DNA of 64,000 nucleotides from Seriola aureovittata (taxonomy: Eukaryota; Chordata; Actinopteri; Carangiformes; Carangidae): NCBI RefSeq assembly GCF_021018895.1, contig NC_079381.1, positions 14,080,501 to 14,144,500 of the forward strand, in the 5' to 3' direction. The notes beneath the pieces were generated by a model. It saw only the letters and a list, made by a program, of their open reading frames with translations. It had not been told where the DNA came from and made no database searches. The position numbers and the translations under genes are program-made. Each line of letters begins with the position of its first letter. Within the stretch, counting starts at the first letter, position 1. Below are positions 51,546 through 63,700 of this stretch, piece by piece.

Positions 51546-52689
51546 ACATACTGTAATTGCTGCTCTATCATCATTTACCAAGTCCAAGGTTCCTGGAACT
51601 GAGGATATTTAATGAGGCAGCGTCACTGTTAACTCAGTATTTACTTAACTAGCCTAAGAGCAACAAAATTATATTTACTTTAAGAACAGGGTATTTTCAC
51701 AATACAGCTAAGGGTTACTTAAAGGTGAAGGGATTGAAGTTAGCAGTGATTTAAGGAACACTTTTCATAACTTTTAATACAATTTCATCTAAGGATGTGT
51801 CTATATGTTCTATATTTTGAGGGTGCTTAACACCCTTACTGGGGTGAGTGGTGCTCAGGAGGGAGTAGTAGTAAGACTGAGTTTTATTTATAATGTGACA
51901 AAATGAGAGACATTGAGTACATGTACACAAGTGGCAGGCAGGCAAAAATAAGCAAAAAACACACTCTATTTAGTGTTCGCTTAATTTAAGGGGAATGCCA
52001 AACTGCTCACGGGGAACACACTGAGGGCATCTGGTGGACAGGTACAACAACACAGTGATCTGCAGAAAATAAAAGGGGAAAGCACTGGTGGGGGAGGCGG
52101 GCACAAAGAGCACAACAGAGGGAGATGCCGGAAGAGGGAAGACTTTACCCACCACTGTGACACATGGAGGTATTAGATCCTTTGCATTGGTTATTAAAGT
52201 CTGTCATTCCATACAAACAGGTCCTGACTTTCAAGAGCGGCATCATCAAACCCTTCACTATCCCCTCAGATGTCTGCGAGGTGTCAGAGAAGAGGAGAGA
52301 GATAGAGACAAGCCCTTTCCTACCTGACAATGATGCATGTGTTCGTGAGAGGAGGAGGGACCATAGATCTGCTGCAGCTGACGTCGGGGGTATGTGTACA
52401 CACGCATAAACACACAAACACACAATAAGACGCATCCGGCAAGAGTGGCCTAAAATGGAGAAAGAATTACACCGTGTATTGATAAAACCCCCTGAACACA
52501 CAGTTCCTCCACCCCATCCTTACTAGTTATGTAGATTTTAAACAGAGCCAAGACCTATCAAGTTTTCAAAAGTTTAAGAGTTTAAGAAATGAGACATACA
52601 GAATGGGCACTAAAGCTACAAAACAACAGTGAGAAACAGTACCTTTAGGAATTGGGGTACAGCAAAAGTTTAAAATCTAAAGCAAGCAA

Positions 52690-53530
52690 TATGAATCTGG
52701 ATAGAGACAGACATAATATTTCAGATAAAACTAAAGTGCTCCTTCAAAGATAATTGAAAGGATTATACAGGAACAGATAATTTAGATAAATGAATGTATT
52801 TAAAACAGTAACCTTTTTTATGAGCTGCAATCAGATTTAGAAAAAACGATTCTACTGAAACATGCTTACTGCATCTAACAGTGGATGGAGTGAGGTTTTG
52901 GGGTATGGTCACGCTGGATATGCAGAAAGCATTTGATACAGTAGATCACAGCATTTTTATTAATGTAATTAAGAGCCATGGATTTCAGTTGTTTGGCTGA
53001 CACTGAATTGGGTCTGTTCATGCCTATCAAATTGTACTCAAATGGTTAACATAAACAGGACCCTTTCAGAGTCAAAAAATAAGGGGGTGTGGGGTGCCAC
53101 AGGGTAATATACTAGGCCCTTTATTTTTTCTATCATATAGGAATGGCTCATGATATCTTTTCATATATGCTGAAGATTCCGTTTTAATGCAAGCACATAA
53201 AACAGTGGTTGAGAACACCCTTACTGTGGAACTCCAAACTTCCTTTTGGTTCTACTGTAAAATTAGCAAGGTCAACAAATTTTAGACAGGTTTCTTATCA
53301 GGTGAAAGCAATGGTTACAGAATACCATGTAGTATGAGAATGTTGACATGCTTTTTATTTGTTATTTATATGTAGATTTATTGTCCTCATTTGCCACCTT
53401 GCTGTTTTTTTATTCTATGAAAATAAGCTTGTGAGCTTTATTGTGTTTTCATTCTCAATGTATGTAATAACTGTAGTGCAGCGTTATATGTGGGGTTTTT
53501 TTGTAATCAAATTCATTCATTCATTCATTC
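52690..53530 (+). pseudogene. Decayed LINE (non-LTR retrotransposon) reverse transcriptase fragment
   Basis: This is the 3' half of a dead non-LTR retrotransposon. Reverse-transcriptase motifs appear in the family's order. FRKNDSTE is at about 52836, the catalytic-region motif LDMQKAFDTVDHS at 52914, GVPQGNILGPL at 53091, and YAEDSVLM at 53166, where the family has YADD. A degraded match to the segment just before the fingers motif (KIIERIIQEQI) begins near 52747 in another frame. The four main motifs share one frame, but stop codons interrupt it (for example after Phe-Gly near 52999). A stretch resembling the usual sequence before GVPQG (QMVNINRTLSES, from 53039) lies in a different frame, so compensating frameshifts are present. 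A YAED active site would also be catalytically doubtful. The element appears to end in a short ATTC tail at 53511-53530, as L2/CR1/Rex-like LINEs often do. The 5' end is not clear, no endonuclease domain is visible, and the clade is undetermined. Confidence 0.9.
53511..53530 (+). repeat. (ATTC)5 tail at LINE 3' end
   Basis: Five perfect ATTC units sit just downstream of the LINE relic. Short tandem 3' tails are characteristic of several non-LTR retrotransposon clades, so this probably marks the insertion's 3' boundary. It could also be an unrelated microsatellite. Confidence 0.7.
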
Positions 53531-56500
53531 TTGAGGTACTTTAGACAATGAAGACCTCAGTTTGTAAGCAGCAACCTTGGCCTGAAAAGAGTAGCAGTGT
53601 ATCTGTGTGTGTGGTTTTGTGGTGTGTGTGAAAAGACCCGGAGGTAAATCTTAAGATTGCCTCACCGAAAAGGGAAAAAAAGAATATCTGTCAATATTTT
53701 CTGTCCTCTGTCATCGTCTCAATTTTTTTTTTCCACCATTCCAAGTCTTGTTTTTGCCTGATTGTGTGCACCTATTGATTGACAACTGGCTCCAGAGCCA
53801 CTCAGGCCTCTTAAAATACCAGGCCGGGGCTTCAGGTTTCAGGCCCCGGCCTCGGGCCCTGCTATTGTCTGCGTCTGGAAGGCTGGCTCCATTAGAGCCC
53901 AGCCCAGTCAGTACCATTCAGCCTGCCTGCTTTGTGTACCTCCACCACAACTGCCTGCCTGCTACCCACAGGGCCCCAGCTAGGTGGGGCTGACAGGGTG
54001 TCAACACTGACAAGAACATGGCAGTTAGGAAGAGAGACAGGTAGACAGCACACAGGCCCAGGCGCCTATCATGGCAGCCATTCTCAAGAGTCTTCCCTTT
54101 CTGACGCTGCTCACTCATCTTTTGTCCCCCATGGTGTTGGCATTCTGTTCTGCTTGTTACAGCTTCACAAGTCCCCCAGCTGGGTTGTTTGCAGAGAGTA
54201 CGATGGCTATCACTCTGAGTGTGTGTGAATGGCAAGAGCTCAAATTACATATGTCTCCCACAAGATGAACGAGTATTTGGCAGATGCAATTGAATCTCCA
54301 GTATTGTTATATTGTTAAATCCATATTTTTAACAATTGAAATTCTGCACAATATTTATATTTAAACACAGCTGAGAAGAATAGTTACAGATCTGGAGTTA
54401 CACTACTTTTATTGTGTTAAGCACAATAATATTAAGAGTTTGCCAATCATATCTAAACAACAATAAGATTACACACATGCTTTTCTTTCATGTGAGTTGA
54501 ACACGTCATGTCAGCTGTCTGCTCTACCTGACATTTTAATCAGGCTGAGTTGTTGCAGTGCCACATCCTCTTAGCCAACAGTCCCATCCGGAGAATGCGT
54601 GTAATGAAATTTGCCCTAAATCATGGACATCAGGCCGGAGGTCCAAAAGGTTAAGAGGAGCACAGGGTCAGGTCCCATATAACGCTCCCTGGGCAGAATT
54701 AAAAGGGAAAGGCTTCCTTTGTCCAAGCTGCCTCACATGTCAAGGAGGTCAGGAGGTCAGTGTCAGAGGGAAGGCCCGACTCCTCCACCCTCAAAAGCTA
54801 CAACCTGCCCCCAAAAATCGAACACACCTCCACCCCCAAAAATTAGCGTTGTTTTTATGGTCAGGGTTCAGCTGGGGGCACGCTGACATGATTCGGCGTG
54901 CCTTAATCGGGAGAAGAGGAAGTCCATTTCTGCAAATACACACACTCCTGAGGTCAGAGGACAGCTCAAGCACCTGTGACATTGTTGTCAGTGACTGCGA
55001 GTGTTTGCGTATGAATGTGGATGACATAGGGACACGAGGTTTCGAGGAGCAAATTGGATTCATGTCAGACCTTCTGCTTATTGATAAAGATGACAGATGC
55101 TCGCATAGGCATGGCGGACCAGATTCAGACGTTAACACAGTTAACTGCTATTCAGTCACAGTGCTATTATTCTAAATGGCATTATGGTGGGATGTGTGGC
55201 TGCAAGACATGCTGGTGTGCTGCTGGCGGTGTGTGTTTGCCTGTGTGTACAAGTTTTAATGTCTGAACTAGGAGCTGCTGGTTTCAATATTGAATGGGTA
55301 TACAGGGCAAATGGGAACAGTGGCAGCTGATTGAGACAAATAGTGTTGAGGCCTGATGTCTCAACTGGGAGAGAGAAAGAAAGCAAAAAATGGGCACACT
55401 CTGTGTAATGATATCATGCTGGATAAATGCCACATTAGTGCTTTTGTTGCCTGCAAGGACATACTGAAACACACTTTAAATAGAAAGCTAATAGAGCCCC
55501 ATAGAAAAACAACAGATGAAAATGTTAAATATAAACTTGTATGATCAGTGATATAAATCCTCAGACAAACAACAGAACAATCAGATAAAATAGTTTGCGT
55601 CTGGTCTTGTGTCTTCGGGGCAGATCAAGAGATGTCTGCCATGTTTACGTGGAGTGACCCTCATTCTTCTCGTCCATCCCAAGGGCTCTCCCTGTCTGTC
55701 TCTCTCTTTGTGTCTGTCCCTGCCTCGCTCTCTCTTATCTGACTGTCTGAGCTTGTTGACCTTACCTGAGTTGGTTAGTCATCCTCCCCAGGCGTCACTA
55801 AGGCAATTTCAGGGATGACCATAAATCAGCTGACAGGCTCCGCTATCAGTGAGTGACACATTCAACATCTAAGCAAAGTTTAATGGTGAGCTATAAACAT
55901 TTATGAGTATACCTTTTGTGTGCAACTCTCTGCTCAAGTATCTCTTCTGAACTCTATTGGTGCCTCCTTATCAGGCACACAGTGTCACAGATAGAATCAA
56001 TGGAGACAAAATAGATTATTTTGTTCACCTGAATGGTTGGACCCACATTACCTGTTGGTTAAGATCAGCGTCCCTATAGTGAGTATTGATTTTGTCTACC
56101 TGGGTGATTGAATTGTTCTGGGTTGGCACTGATAAGAACACAGAAAGGTGTGAAAACACCAACATGCATTTGTTCTGAGTAAGAGGAATATGAAATAATC
56201 CAAGAGATGTGTTTTGACACCACTCCCACTTTGCAAACACTTTAATCAGATAACGGCAAAGAAAAAAATGTTGAGTGCCGTGGACTCCCCTACCATCACA
56301 GCTGTTAACCAGAACTGTCACAAGCACTTCACAAACCAGTAGTTGAATGTCACTGAATCTTGTGACACAAAACAGCAAACTAAACCAAGTCTCAAACCTT
56401 TATTCAGTCTTTCATTTTTATTAGCTTAATCCCTTGTCAGGGTCAAGAGGCAGGAGGCGCATGTTGCCAAGTGGGGTAATAAGTAAAAGTGCAACATTGT

Positions 56501-57465
56501 ACCGAGATACTTAAAGCAAGACAGGAAGAAAAAACGTCAATAAAAATCTTTTTCTTTTTTTTTTTATTGAGCACAAACTGAGCCAAAATAAGCATACATA
56601 TCAAAATGCTAAAATACAACAATAACAAGCATCTGATTGATGACTCAAGGAACCTATGCAAGTTGATGACTCAAATAAGCTTTGACAGAAGGTAGGGGGA
56701 CATTTTGGACATGGTCACCAATCCATCACAAAGCTAAAGATCTGCTGACAAACATATTAACGCATTCACACCTCGGGGCAAAGGGGCTATCTGAGGATAA
56801 GTACAGATAGGGCCTTTTGAGAGTTCACACCACTTAGTAACCCCACAGAGTCCTAAAATAGCAGTTTCTTCCCATTTCTCAAAATTTCAGTCTTTAAACA
56901 ACTGCTCCTTTATCTTGCTGTTCTTCGTGTTCTCATCGTGCTGTATTTTAATTAAATGGTGCTATGGTACAGTATGTCTGTGCCTTACTTGAGGCCCTCT
57001 CATACAGACGGATCTATTGTTTTATTGACATTTTGTACAGTTCGGTTCATCAAATTGTATACAATTAGAATGATACACTGCAATTTTCTGTTATCCCTAA
57101 AGCAGAGAGGAAAGCAGTTCTCTGTTCCCTAACTGTGCAAAACAAGATTATCCAGGACTGTACTGTACAGTAGAGAACTTTCGTTGCCATACATCAAAGG
57201 TGGAGGGGGGCCAAGTGTGACTGCGTGGGTTTAATTAGAGCGTCAACACTACCACGCTGCACCAACCAGCTGATAAGGAAAGCAGACAGATGACAGGAGG
57301 TGTGCGAGGCTGGTTGGAGACAGGCTTATCTCAGGGAGGAGAAAGGCTGCAGCCGCCCTGGCTTCCTCACGCAACGGAGGGAGGGCCAGAGGAGGAAGAT
57401 GGGGGAGAGGTTGCGATAGGCCAATTACCTGTGAGTCATCAGTCTCTTCTTCTTATGCTCTGCAG
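53531..57465. other. No gene recognised
   Basis: Contains the G+C-rich hairpin segment and the longest non-repeat frame in the window (54558-55175, 205 codons), which has no recognisable domain and overlaps a 115-codon antisense frame. 56440-56640 includes T-rich tracts. Confidence 0.5.
53821..53852. repeat. G+C-rich hairpin AGGCCGGGGC ... GCCCCGGCCT
   Basis: Perfect 10-bp arms with a 12-nt loop made of the near-duplicate TTCAGG/TTTCAG. It lies in the most G+C-rich segment nearby (53.79-54.08 kb). Confidence 0.75.
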
Positions 57466-57623
57466 ATAGTCGAGGCCAACTGGCACATGTCATGTCTGTG
57501 TCGAAGGTTTACTCAGTTACCTACGAGATCTCAGTGCCACCTTGTGTTGCTGGGATGTCTCTTTATTTGCTGACTGAGGATCAGCTTGAACCCAGCGAAG
57601 TGTTGACATACCTTTACTTTTAG
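57466..57623 (+). other. Candidate 158-nt exon, possibly terminal
   Basis: The acceptor is a pyrimidine-rich stretch (tctcttcttcttatgctctg) ending CAG at 57463-57465. From the third base of the segment (57468) the frame is open for 51 codons. It contains MSVSKVYSVTYEI and later GMSLYLLTEDQLEPSEV, and ends in TAG at 57621-57623. That TAG is itself followed by GTAAAA, a possible donor. The peptide is not recognised. The frame also lacks a convincing upstream partner, so this may be chance. Confidence 0.2.
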
Positions 57624-58045
57624 GTAAAACCTGCCCTCCTCCAAGGATGAGTTCTATGGCTTTAGCAGCTTATGTGTTGAACCTTATTGTAGCTGAATCA
57701 TTGAGCTGGCTGTTCCTTTAACAAAGAATACATTGAATTCAAAATGTGTTTACGGTCCATGTTCTGTCCATGCAATATCATAGCAGTCGCAGGTTTTCAA
57801 CTTAATGTCAGATTGGTTGAAAGGGGTTAAGATGGGAGTTTAGGGTGGAGAGTAAGTGAAAAGAAAAAGGTGAGACAGATGTTCAGTTCATGTTCTTTTT
57901 ATCTATTGTGGAAGAAAGGCATCAGATGAAGTGTTGGTAAATGGATGGTCATCTATTTCTGTTTGTGTACACAAACATTTATGGGCATAATAAGTCAGCG
58001 AGTGAGACATATATAAAAGAGAAAAAAATCCTTATAGTTGTGGCC

Positions 58046-58059
58046 GAGAGAGAGAGAGA

Positions 58060-58144
<85 letters not shown>

Positions 58145-58154
58145 TGTGTGTGTG
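58046..58154. repeat. Compound (GA)n-(GT)n microsatellite
   Basis: GAGAGAGA (58046-58060), then TGAG and about 40 GT units, with one TT break near 58141. Confidence 0.97.
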
Positions 58155-58339
58155 ACGCTCTGGCTCCTAGCTGTCTGCGCCTTGCTCCCCGCCGCTCACT
58201 GCACACCACATTATTTTTAACCCACTGCCTCCGAGAGGAAGCAGGAGACGCTTGGGCCTCTGAAGTCCAGCACAATGAGGAATAAGATCACACACATACA
58301 CAGTCACTGAGTCGCACACGTGTGCTGAAACACCTCGAC

Positions 58340-58444
58340 GCACACACACACACCAGCTTTTGTCATCTGCCGACAGACACTAGTAGACACGCTGTACCTG
58401 CGCACGCACGCACGCACACACACAAACACACACACACATACACA
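58340..58444. repeat. CA-rich microsatellite cluster
   Basis: CACACACACACA (58340-58352), then CGCACGCACGCACGCACACA and further CA units (58401-58444). It has the opposite orientation to the GT array at 58061-58154. Confidence 0.9.
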
Positions 58445-59211
58445 CTTAACTAAAGCATTTTCCTTCAGACATCCATCCTCTGCTCCTTGCAGACACACAC
58501 ACGACAACACACTCTCACACGGACAACCTGCCTTACCTTGCGCCCCACCCGTCTCCGTCACCGTGGCGCTGGCTGTCCCTGTTGACCCAGATCCAGCAGG
58601 TCACCCTGGGTCAGTGGGCTGTAAATGAACTGATACTAATTACAGTAAACAGCTCCACATCAGAGTGCGTGTGCCTGCATGTGTGTTTGCATGCAAGTGG
58701 TGAAACTGGACAGGCTTAATTCACGGAAAAGGGAGGTCCGCACATCAACCCAGAGCAGCAATCAGGAGTGTTTAATTGTTCATGTTGATCGCCTCGGGTG
58801 GGGGGTGTTTAGGTTTTAGGCTGAGGCCTCTCATCTATTTTCTCACTTCCTCTTCTGAGCACTTAATCATCAGTGTGGTGATTGGTATTTGGATTTGGGT
58901 GTTACGGGTACCAGTAACTTGAATGAATGGGACGGATATAGTTTCAACACTGCGCTCTATCCCGTATGCGTGTGTGATTTGTGGATGATGTCACCTAAAA
59001 TATTTTGATGAAAGCAGTGAGCCACCTGTCGATCTGGCCTGTGATTGCACGATTCCTTCTCCTCTTCACCCACAATCTCACATGACTCCACGTTGTCTAA
59101 TTGACTCCACTCTCTGTAACTCACCCAATCAAACGCTCCCATGATGCCCCACTAGAAAAGCGACTCAATGACTGAGTGGTGCCTTGTAAGTGTTTAACCT
59201 CCTGCAGTGGA

Positions 59212-59212
59212 G

Positions 59213-59244
<32 letters not shown>

Positions 59245-59250
59245 ACATAC
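59212..59250. repeat. (AC)n microsatellite
   Basis: Pure AC, then ATACACACATACAT. Confidence 0.95.
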
Positions 59251-59449
59251 ATCAACTCAGTCGAGGCAGAAAATCAGATTGACTCAACCTCTAAAGGCAG
59301 TGCCATTGAAATCATATTACAGACGAGGGAGTCCACAATTTCCAGAGCACCGCATCCACCACAAACGCTTTGGCCTTGAAAACATACACCTCTTCCTTTC
59401 TCTCTTTCTTCCTCTGTGTCTGACATACACACACATTCACCCAAGTGCT

Positions 59450-59465
59450 CACACACACACACACA
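59450..59465. repeat. (CA)8 microsatellite
   Basis: Pure CA between GTGCT and TCCACT. Confidence 0.9.
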
Positions 59466-60024
59466 TCCACTCGAAGGGAAAAGTGATCAACAAGGAAAGT
59501 GATGGCTGGGGGGAAATTGAAGGTAATTAAGTCCAGCCCTCCTTGTCTGAATCGATGAGATGAGGGGTCGCAGGCTCACATCTCACATTGCACTTTCCTG
59601 TTAGACCCTTTCTCAGTCCCTCTCTCCATTTCCCTGCCTTTCTGTGTCTCTGCAGACTCAAAAATGCACGCAGCGTGTTTGTATACAAGTTCTATAAGTG
59701 CTGATCAAGGTTTAATATTACCATAACTATAAGACAGGAACTTGTTATTCCCTCACTCTTGCTTTATATGCTTCATTGTAGCAGGCCTCAGTTCTCTCCA
59801 TGAGGGCTGATGTTGACATCCTGCTTCACAGCCTGTCCAGCCGCCGCAGTGTGTAGCCAAACGCCCTGAAAGTGTCTGCCACATTGTTCTCCCACTTGAA
59901 AGTCAGCAAAGCTTTGTCAGCGTCCTCTCATGTAGTCCTTTATCGTATTCACACGCTGTGCTGTATTTTTAGCCCATCCAAGTTCGTTCCCTTTGTTCCG
60001 GCAATTCTTGAGCAATCTTTCAGA

Positions 60025-60057
60025 CCCCCCCACCCACCCACCTCCCCACCTCCCCCT
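60025..60057 (-). other. C-rich block (minus-strand quadruplex / i-motif)
   Basis: C7-A-CCC-A-CCC-A-CC-T-CCCC-A-CC-T-C5 on the plus strand. It lies 103 bases upstream of, and is roughly complementary to, the G4 motif at 60160. Confidence 0.65.
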
Positions 60058-60159
60058 CCATTGTATTTTTAGACAAAGGTGAAAAATGGCAGACCTAACT
60101 GGGAATTATGAAGGACCCTCCCCTCGTTGAGGGCTGGGTCTGGTCTAGAGAGGGAGTGA

Positions 60160-60181
60160 GGGGTGGGGTGGGGTGGGGGGG
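60160..60181 (+). other. Textbook G-quadruplex motif
   Basis: G4-T-G4-T-G4-T-G7: four long G runs with single-T loops, expected to fold into a very stable parallel quadruplex in vitro. Confidence 0.85.
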
Positions 60182-60384
60182 CCTTGAGACTAGACAAGCG
60201 GTGTCAGAGGACACTGAACCTGGCTTGGATGTTGCACACTGGCCATCGTGGATCCAAATATTCAAATGATTCTATTTATGCTCCAAAATTACTTGAATAA
60301 AACATATTTGTCACAGACAAACATTTTATACTACAGTTGTACATAACTTGATAAATGTGGTTCCATTTATTTTCTAGTTTTAAT

Positions 60385-60755
60385 GAAAGACATTTTTGAC
60401 ATTTTGGAAAATTTGGCTTTTGGCTTTCTTGAGATAGATGAGATGACTGATTCATAGTGGTACTATGAATAACAAATCAATGTTTTATGGGAGTTATTTG
60501 CTGAGCTGAGACTCCAGGAATTTGTTGTTTTCACGCTTCACTTTTTATGGATTAAAGAATATTATACAGTTATATTAATTGTCAAGCTGTAGAGGTGCAG
60601 GTAGGTGGATTTGCTACTTTTAGACTAAGCCAGTGTAGCTGTTTCCACCATTTCCAGTCTTTGTGCTAAGCTGAGTGAGCTGGCTGCAGGCAGTAGCTTC
60701 ATATTTACTGTACAGACATGAGATATCGGTCTTCTCATCTGAACTGAATTGAACC
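60385..60755. repeat. Interspersed repeat family B, copy 2
   Basis: The left end has 'gacattttggaaaat' and 'ggctttcttgagatagatga' (60398-60440). The interior has 'ttttatgggagttatttgct'. The right part has 'agaggtgcaggtaggtggat', 'cagtctttgtgctaagctga' and 'gtacagacatgagatatcgg' up to about 60730. The right part matches copy 1 at 42950-43000. The 'gagatagatgagatgac' and 'cggtcttctcatct' ends are roughly complementary, suggesting terminal inverted repeats. No coding capacity is seen. Confidence 0.75.
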
Positions 60756-63700
60756 TACAGAGTACACTGCCATGCTGCCTACACTCGTGACAAGAACCTA
60801 TGATTTGGGATGGGGCCAAAATGTTTTCTCACATTAGGACTGGCATAAGCAAAGGCGGTGCTTTTCACTATCACATGATAGTCTGAGTTGTCTGCACATA
60901 TTCATCTATCAAGAAATCTTTTTTTGTTCTATTCCACCCAGAAAATGCTGAAACTGTGTGACATATGTAGAGTATGTGAATATTTATTGAACAAATAGAC
61001 ATTAACCTCTGTCACAAAGTCATGCAGGCCCCTTAACAATAAAAGCATTCTGGGGAATAAACTTCTATATTCCTACTTGATGATCAAGCAGGAATTTAGG
61101 ATTTTGCACGTGCGGAACACAGCATAACCCATTACAATTTGCCTCTGGTTGCTTGCATGACCATATGTTGAGCCCATCAGTTCGCCGTAATGTTGACATC
61201 AACATATCATAATGTCACGGGTCAGGCTCTTGCCATGAACATACAAAAGATTTATAGGTTAATGTGACATACCGTGGCTAAACCATGTAATAGTGCGTGT
61301 GGAAATGGAAGATGGGCGATATATCTCTCAATTTAGAATTGCATGAAAAAATTAGTTCTTCACTGCACAAAATTTATGAACTTTTGAAAATCACGTTGGG
61401 CACTTTCAGCAGATTTAAAAAGATGTGGCCTTTAAGCTTGAAGGTCCATGCCAGTGCAGTTAATGTCTGCCAGTAATTTTCTGAAGACTTTGCTTTAAAG
61501 ACTATTTTAAATGGGAGATATTTGGCCTCACGCTCATTGCGAAAGTGCATCTATAAACTGGAGACTGACATACTCACATCAGTGCTAATATGCATTATAC
61601 AAAGCATGTCCTGAGTTATTGAACTGCTAACGTAGATGTACTACATAGTGAAGAGAAACTGCTATAAAAATAAAATGGCACACAATGATGTGGCAAAACC
61701 TGGCGGTCAAAAGGCAATGGGGCCTTGTGAACATGGCTGCCCAATTAGAGAATATGTATGTGCTGTTTGGATGTTATCGTTGTATTTGTGCGCGCATGTG
61801 TGTGTGCGTGCATGCGTGTGCGCAAAAGCCTGTGTACATGTGTGTATGGGTAGTTGACCATGTGGATGTTGGTGCTGTGTTCTGCTCCTTGTGTACATAG
61901 TCACGTGTGAGCACAAAGTTCAGGTCTCACAGTAACAGATACAGCCAGATACATTCCATAGAGGGCATTTTACTCCAAGGCTTAATTGTTTTTTCTTCTA
62001 GTTAGCCTTGGTTCTGACTAGGCCTAAAGAGGGAGAAGGGGGTATGGGGTATGGGAGGGGGAGATCGAGTCAAGCTACTACTTCAACAATCCATGTTAAG
62101 GCGACCGTGTTTCATTTCCTGGTGCCTGCCTTAGTTCCCCTTAAATAGCATTACCTGTTGAAGCCAGTTAAATCACCGACAGCATGATTAGAAGGCCACT
62201 GAGGACCCAGAGTCTGGGCAACAAAGCACGCACTAGCCTTTAATTCAATTTATCTTTATAAACATACACATCTGCCTCTGATTTACCACAAATTTTCGAG
62301 ATGTCTTTTGCTGCTTTGACAGAAAAGTTTGGGCCCAATTTACTTTCTAACTAAAAAACACTCTCTCCTTCCAGAACCACATATATCTGGATATTGATCA
62401 TTTTGCTCATAATAAGGTCTAAGGTAGTGAGTGCTGCATAACACAGTACATAAAATATAGTCCTAATGGTGCATTAATGACTAGGATCAAAAGACAACTG
62501 TATTAGCAGGGATGATATAAATTTCCTGGGTCAGTTCATGGCTAATGAGGATGTATGTTTTTTGTATCAGAGCAGATATAGTAAAATATAATTCTGATGA
62601 ACGAGTGCATTTGTGTCTCTTTGTTAGTTCATGATATTTTGCAGAAAACCATATGAACAATGGATTTTTGTCACTGTAGACAAATATTATTGTGTGCCAC
62701 TCTTTTTTCATGTTTGCATACTGTTTAAAATTTGCACTTACCTCTTAAATTAGCATTTTAGGCATCGTCCAAATGCTCATTTGCTTTCCCCTTGTGATTA
62801 TGTTTTCAATATATTAAAAGCTTTACACATAGAAAAACAAATTTACCTTGTATGGCTGCAACCATATAATACAGTATTTAAAATATCACACAATACCTAC
62901 ATTCTGACCTTGCTGCTCCATCCAAACACTATCTCCACATGGGATACACGGAGGTGAAAGGAACAGATGGGTGCTGGAGGACATCAGCTGTGGCCCGTTA
63001 GCCAGGTCGCCACGCTAGCCATTGTCACAAGCAGACTCAAGCCTCATGTCTACATTCCCAGGTCATGTTCTGGAAGTGCGGGGTCATGCCCCTTCACCTC
63101 CACCCCACCAAAGAGTTAGGAGCCAAACACGATGTAATTACACCCATTTGGGTAGGGACTACTCACAGGCCTGGCAAGTGGTCTGCAGTCTTCTGTGCCT
63201 GTCTCTACAGACGAGGCCACTCAAACAAGGGCCATGACCTACCTTTGTCAACCGCAGACCTCAGAGACTACTGGGAGATCAGCAGACATTTGGAGCAAAC
63301 AGTAGAGACAGTGGTATGGGTTTTTTTGTTATACCAATTTTTTTTATTTATTGACCTTTATTATTGTCCAAAAATAATTTAAAGGCTCAAGAGTACAAAT
63401 TAACATCCAGTCTTGAACATCAACTAAAATGTATTAGAATTTTTTTTCTTTTTTTTTTTAAAAGGGAAACTAGTTTCCTGATATGACACCATGTTATACC
63501 ATGTATGGTAAGCCACAACCATGCCACAGATCATTAGGGTGTTATCAGTGGCTGCATCAAAGAATGAGCAGAGGGAGAAGTGTAACAAATCCTCGGTGCT
63601 TTGAGTATGATAAGCATCATTTATCACTGAGAGTGCTGCTGGCCCATTAACAACCACGGCTCCATTAGCACTATCTACAAGGCTTTTATAATGCCTTGTC

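Larger units (their letters stand above)
47164..52689. other. No gene recognised; one G+C-rich patch
   Basis: 48180-48740 is strongly A+T-rich. It is followed abruptly by a G+C-richer patch (48770-49340) with frames of 109 and 101 codons (48752-49081 and 49026-49331), neither recognisable. The rest is ordinary sequence. Confidence 0.5.
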
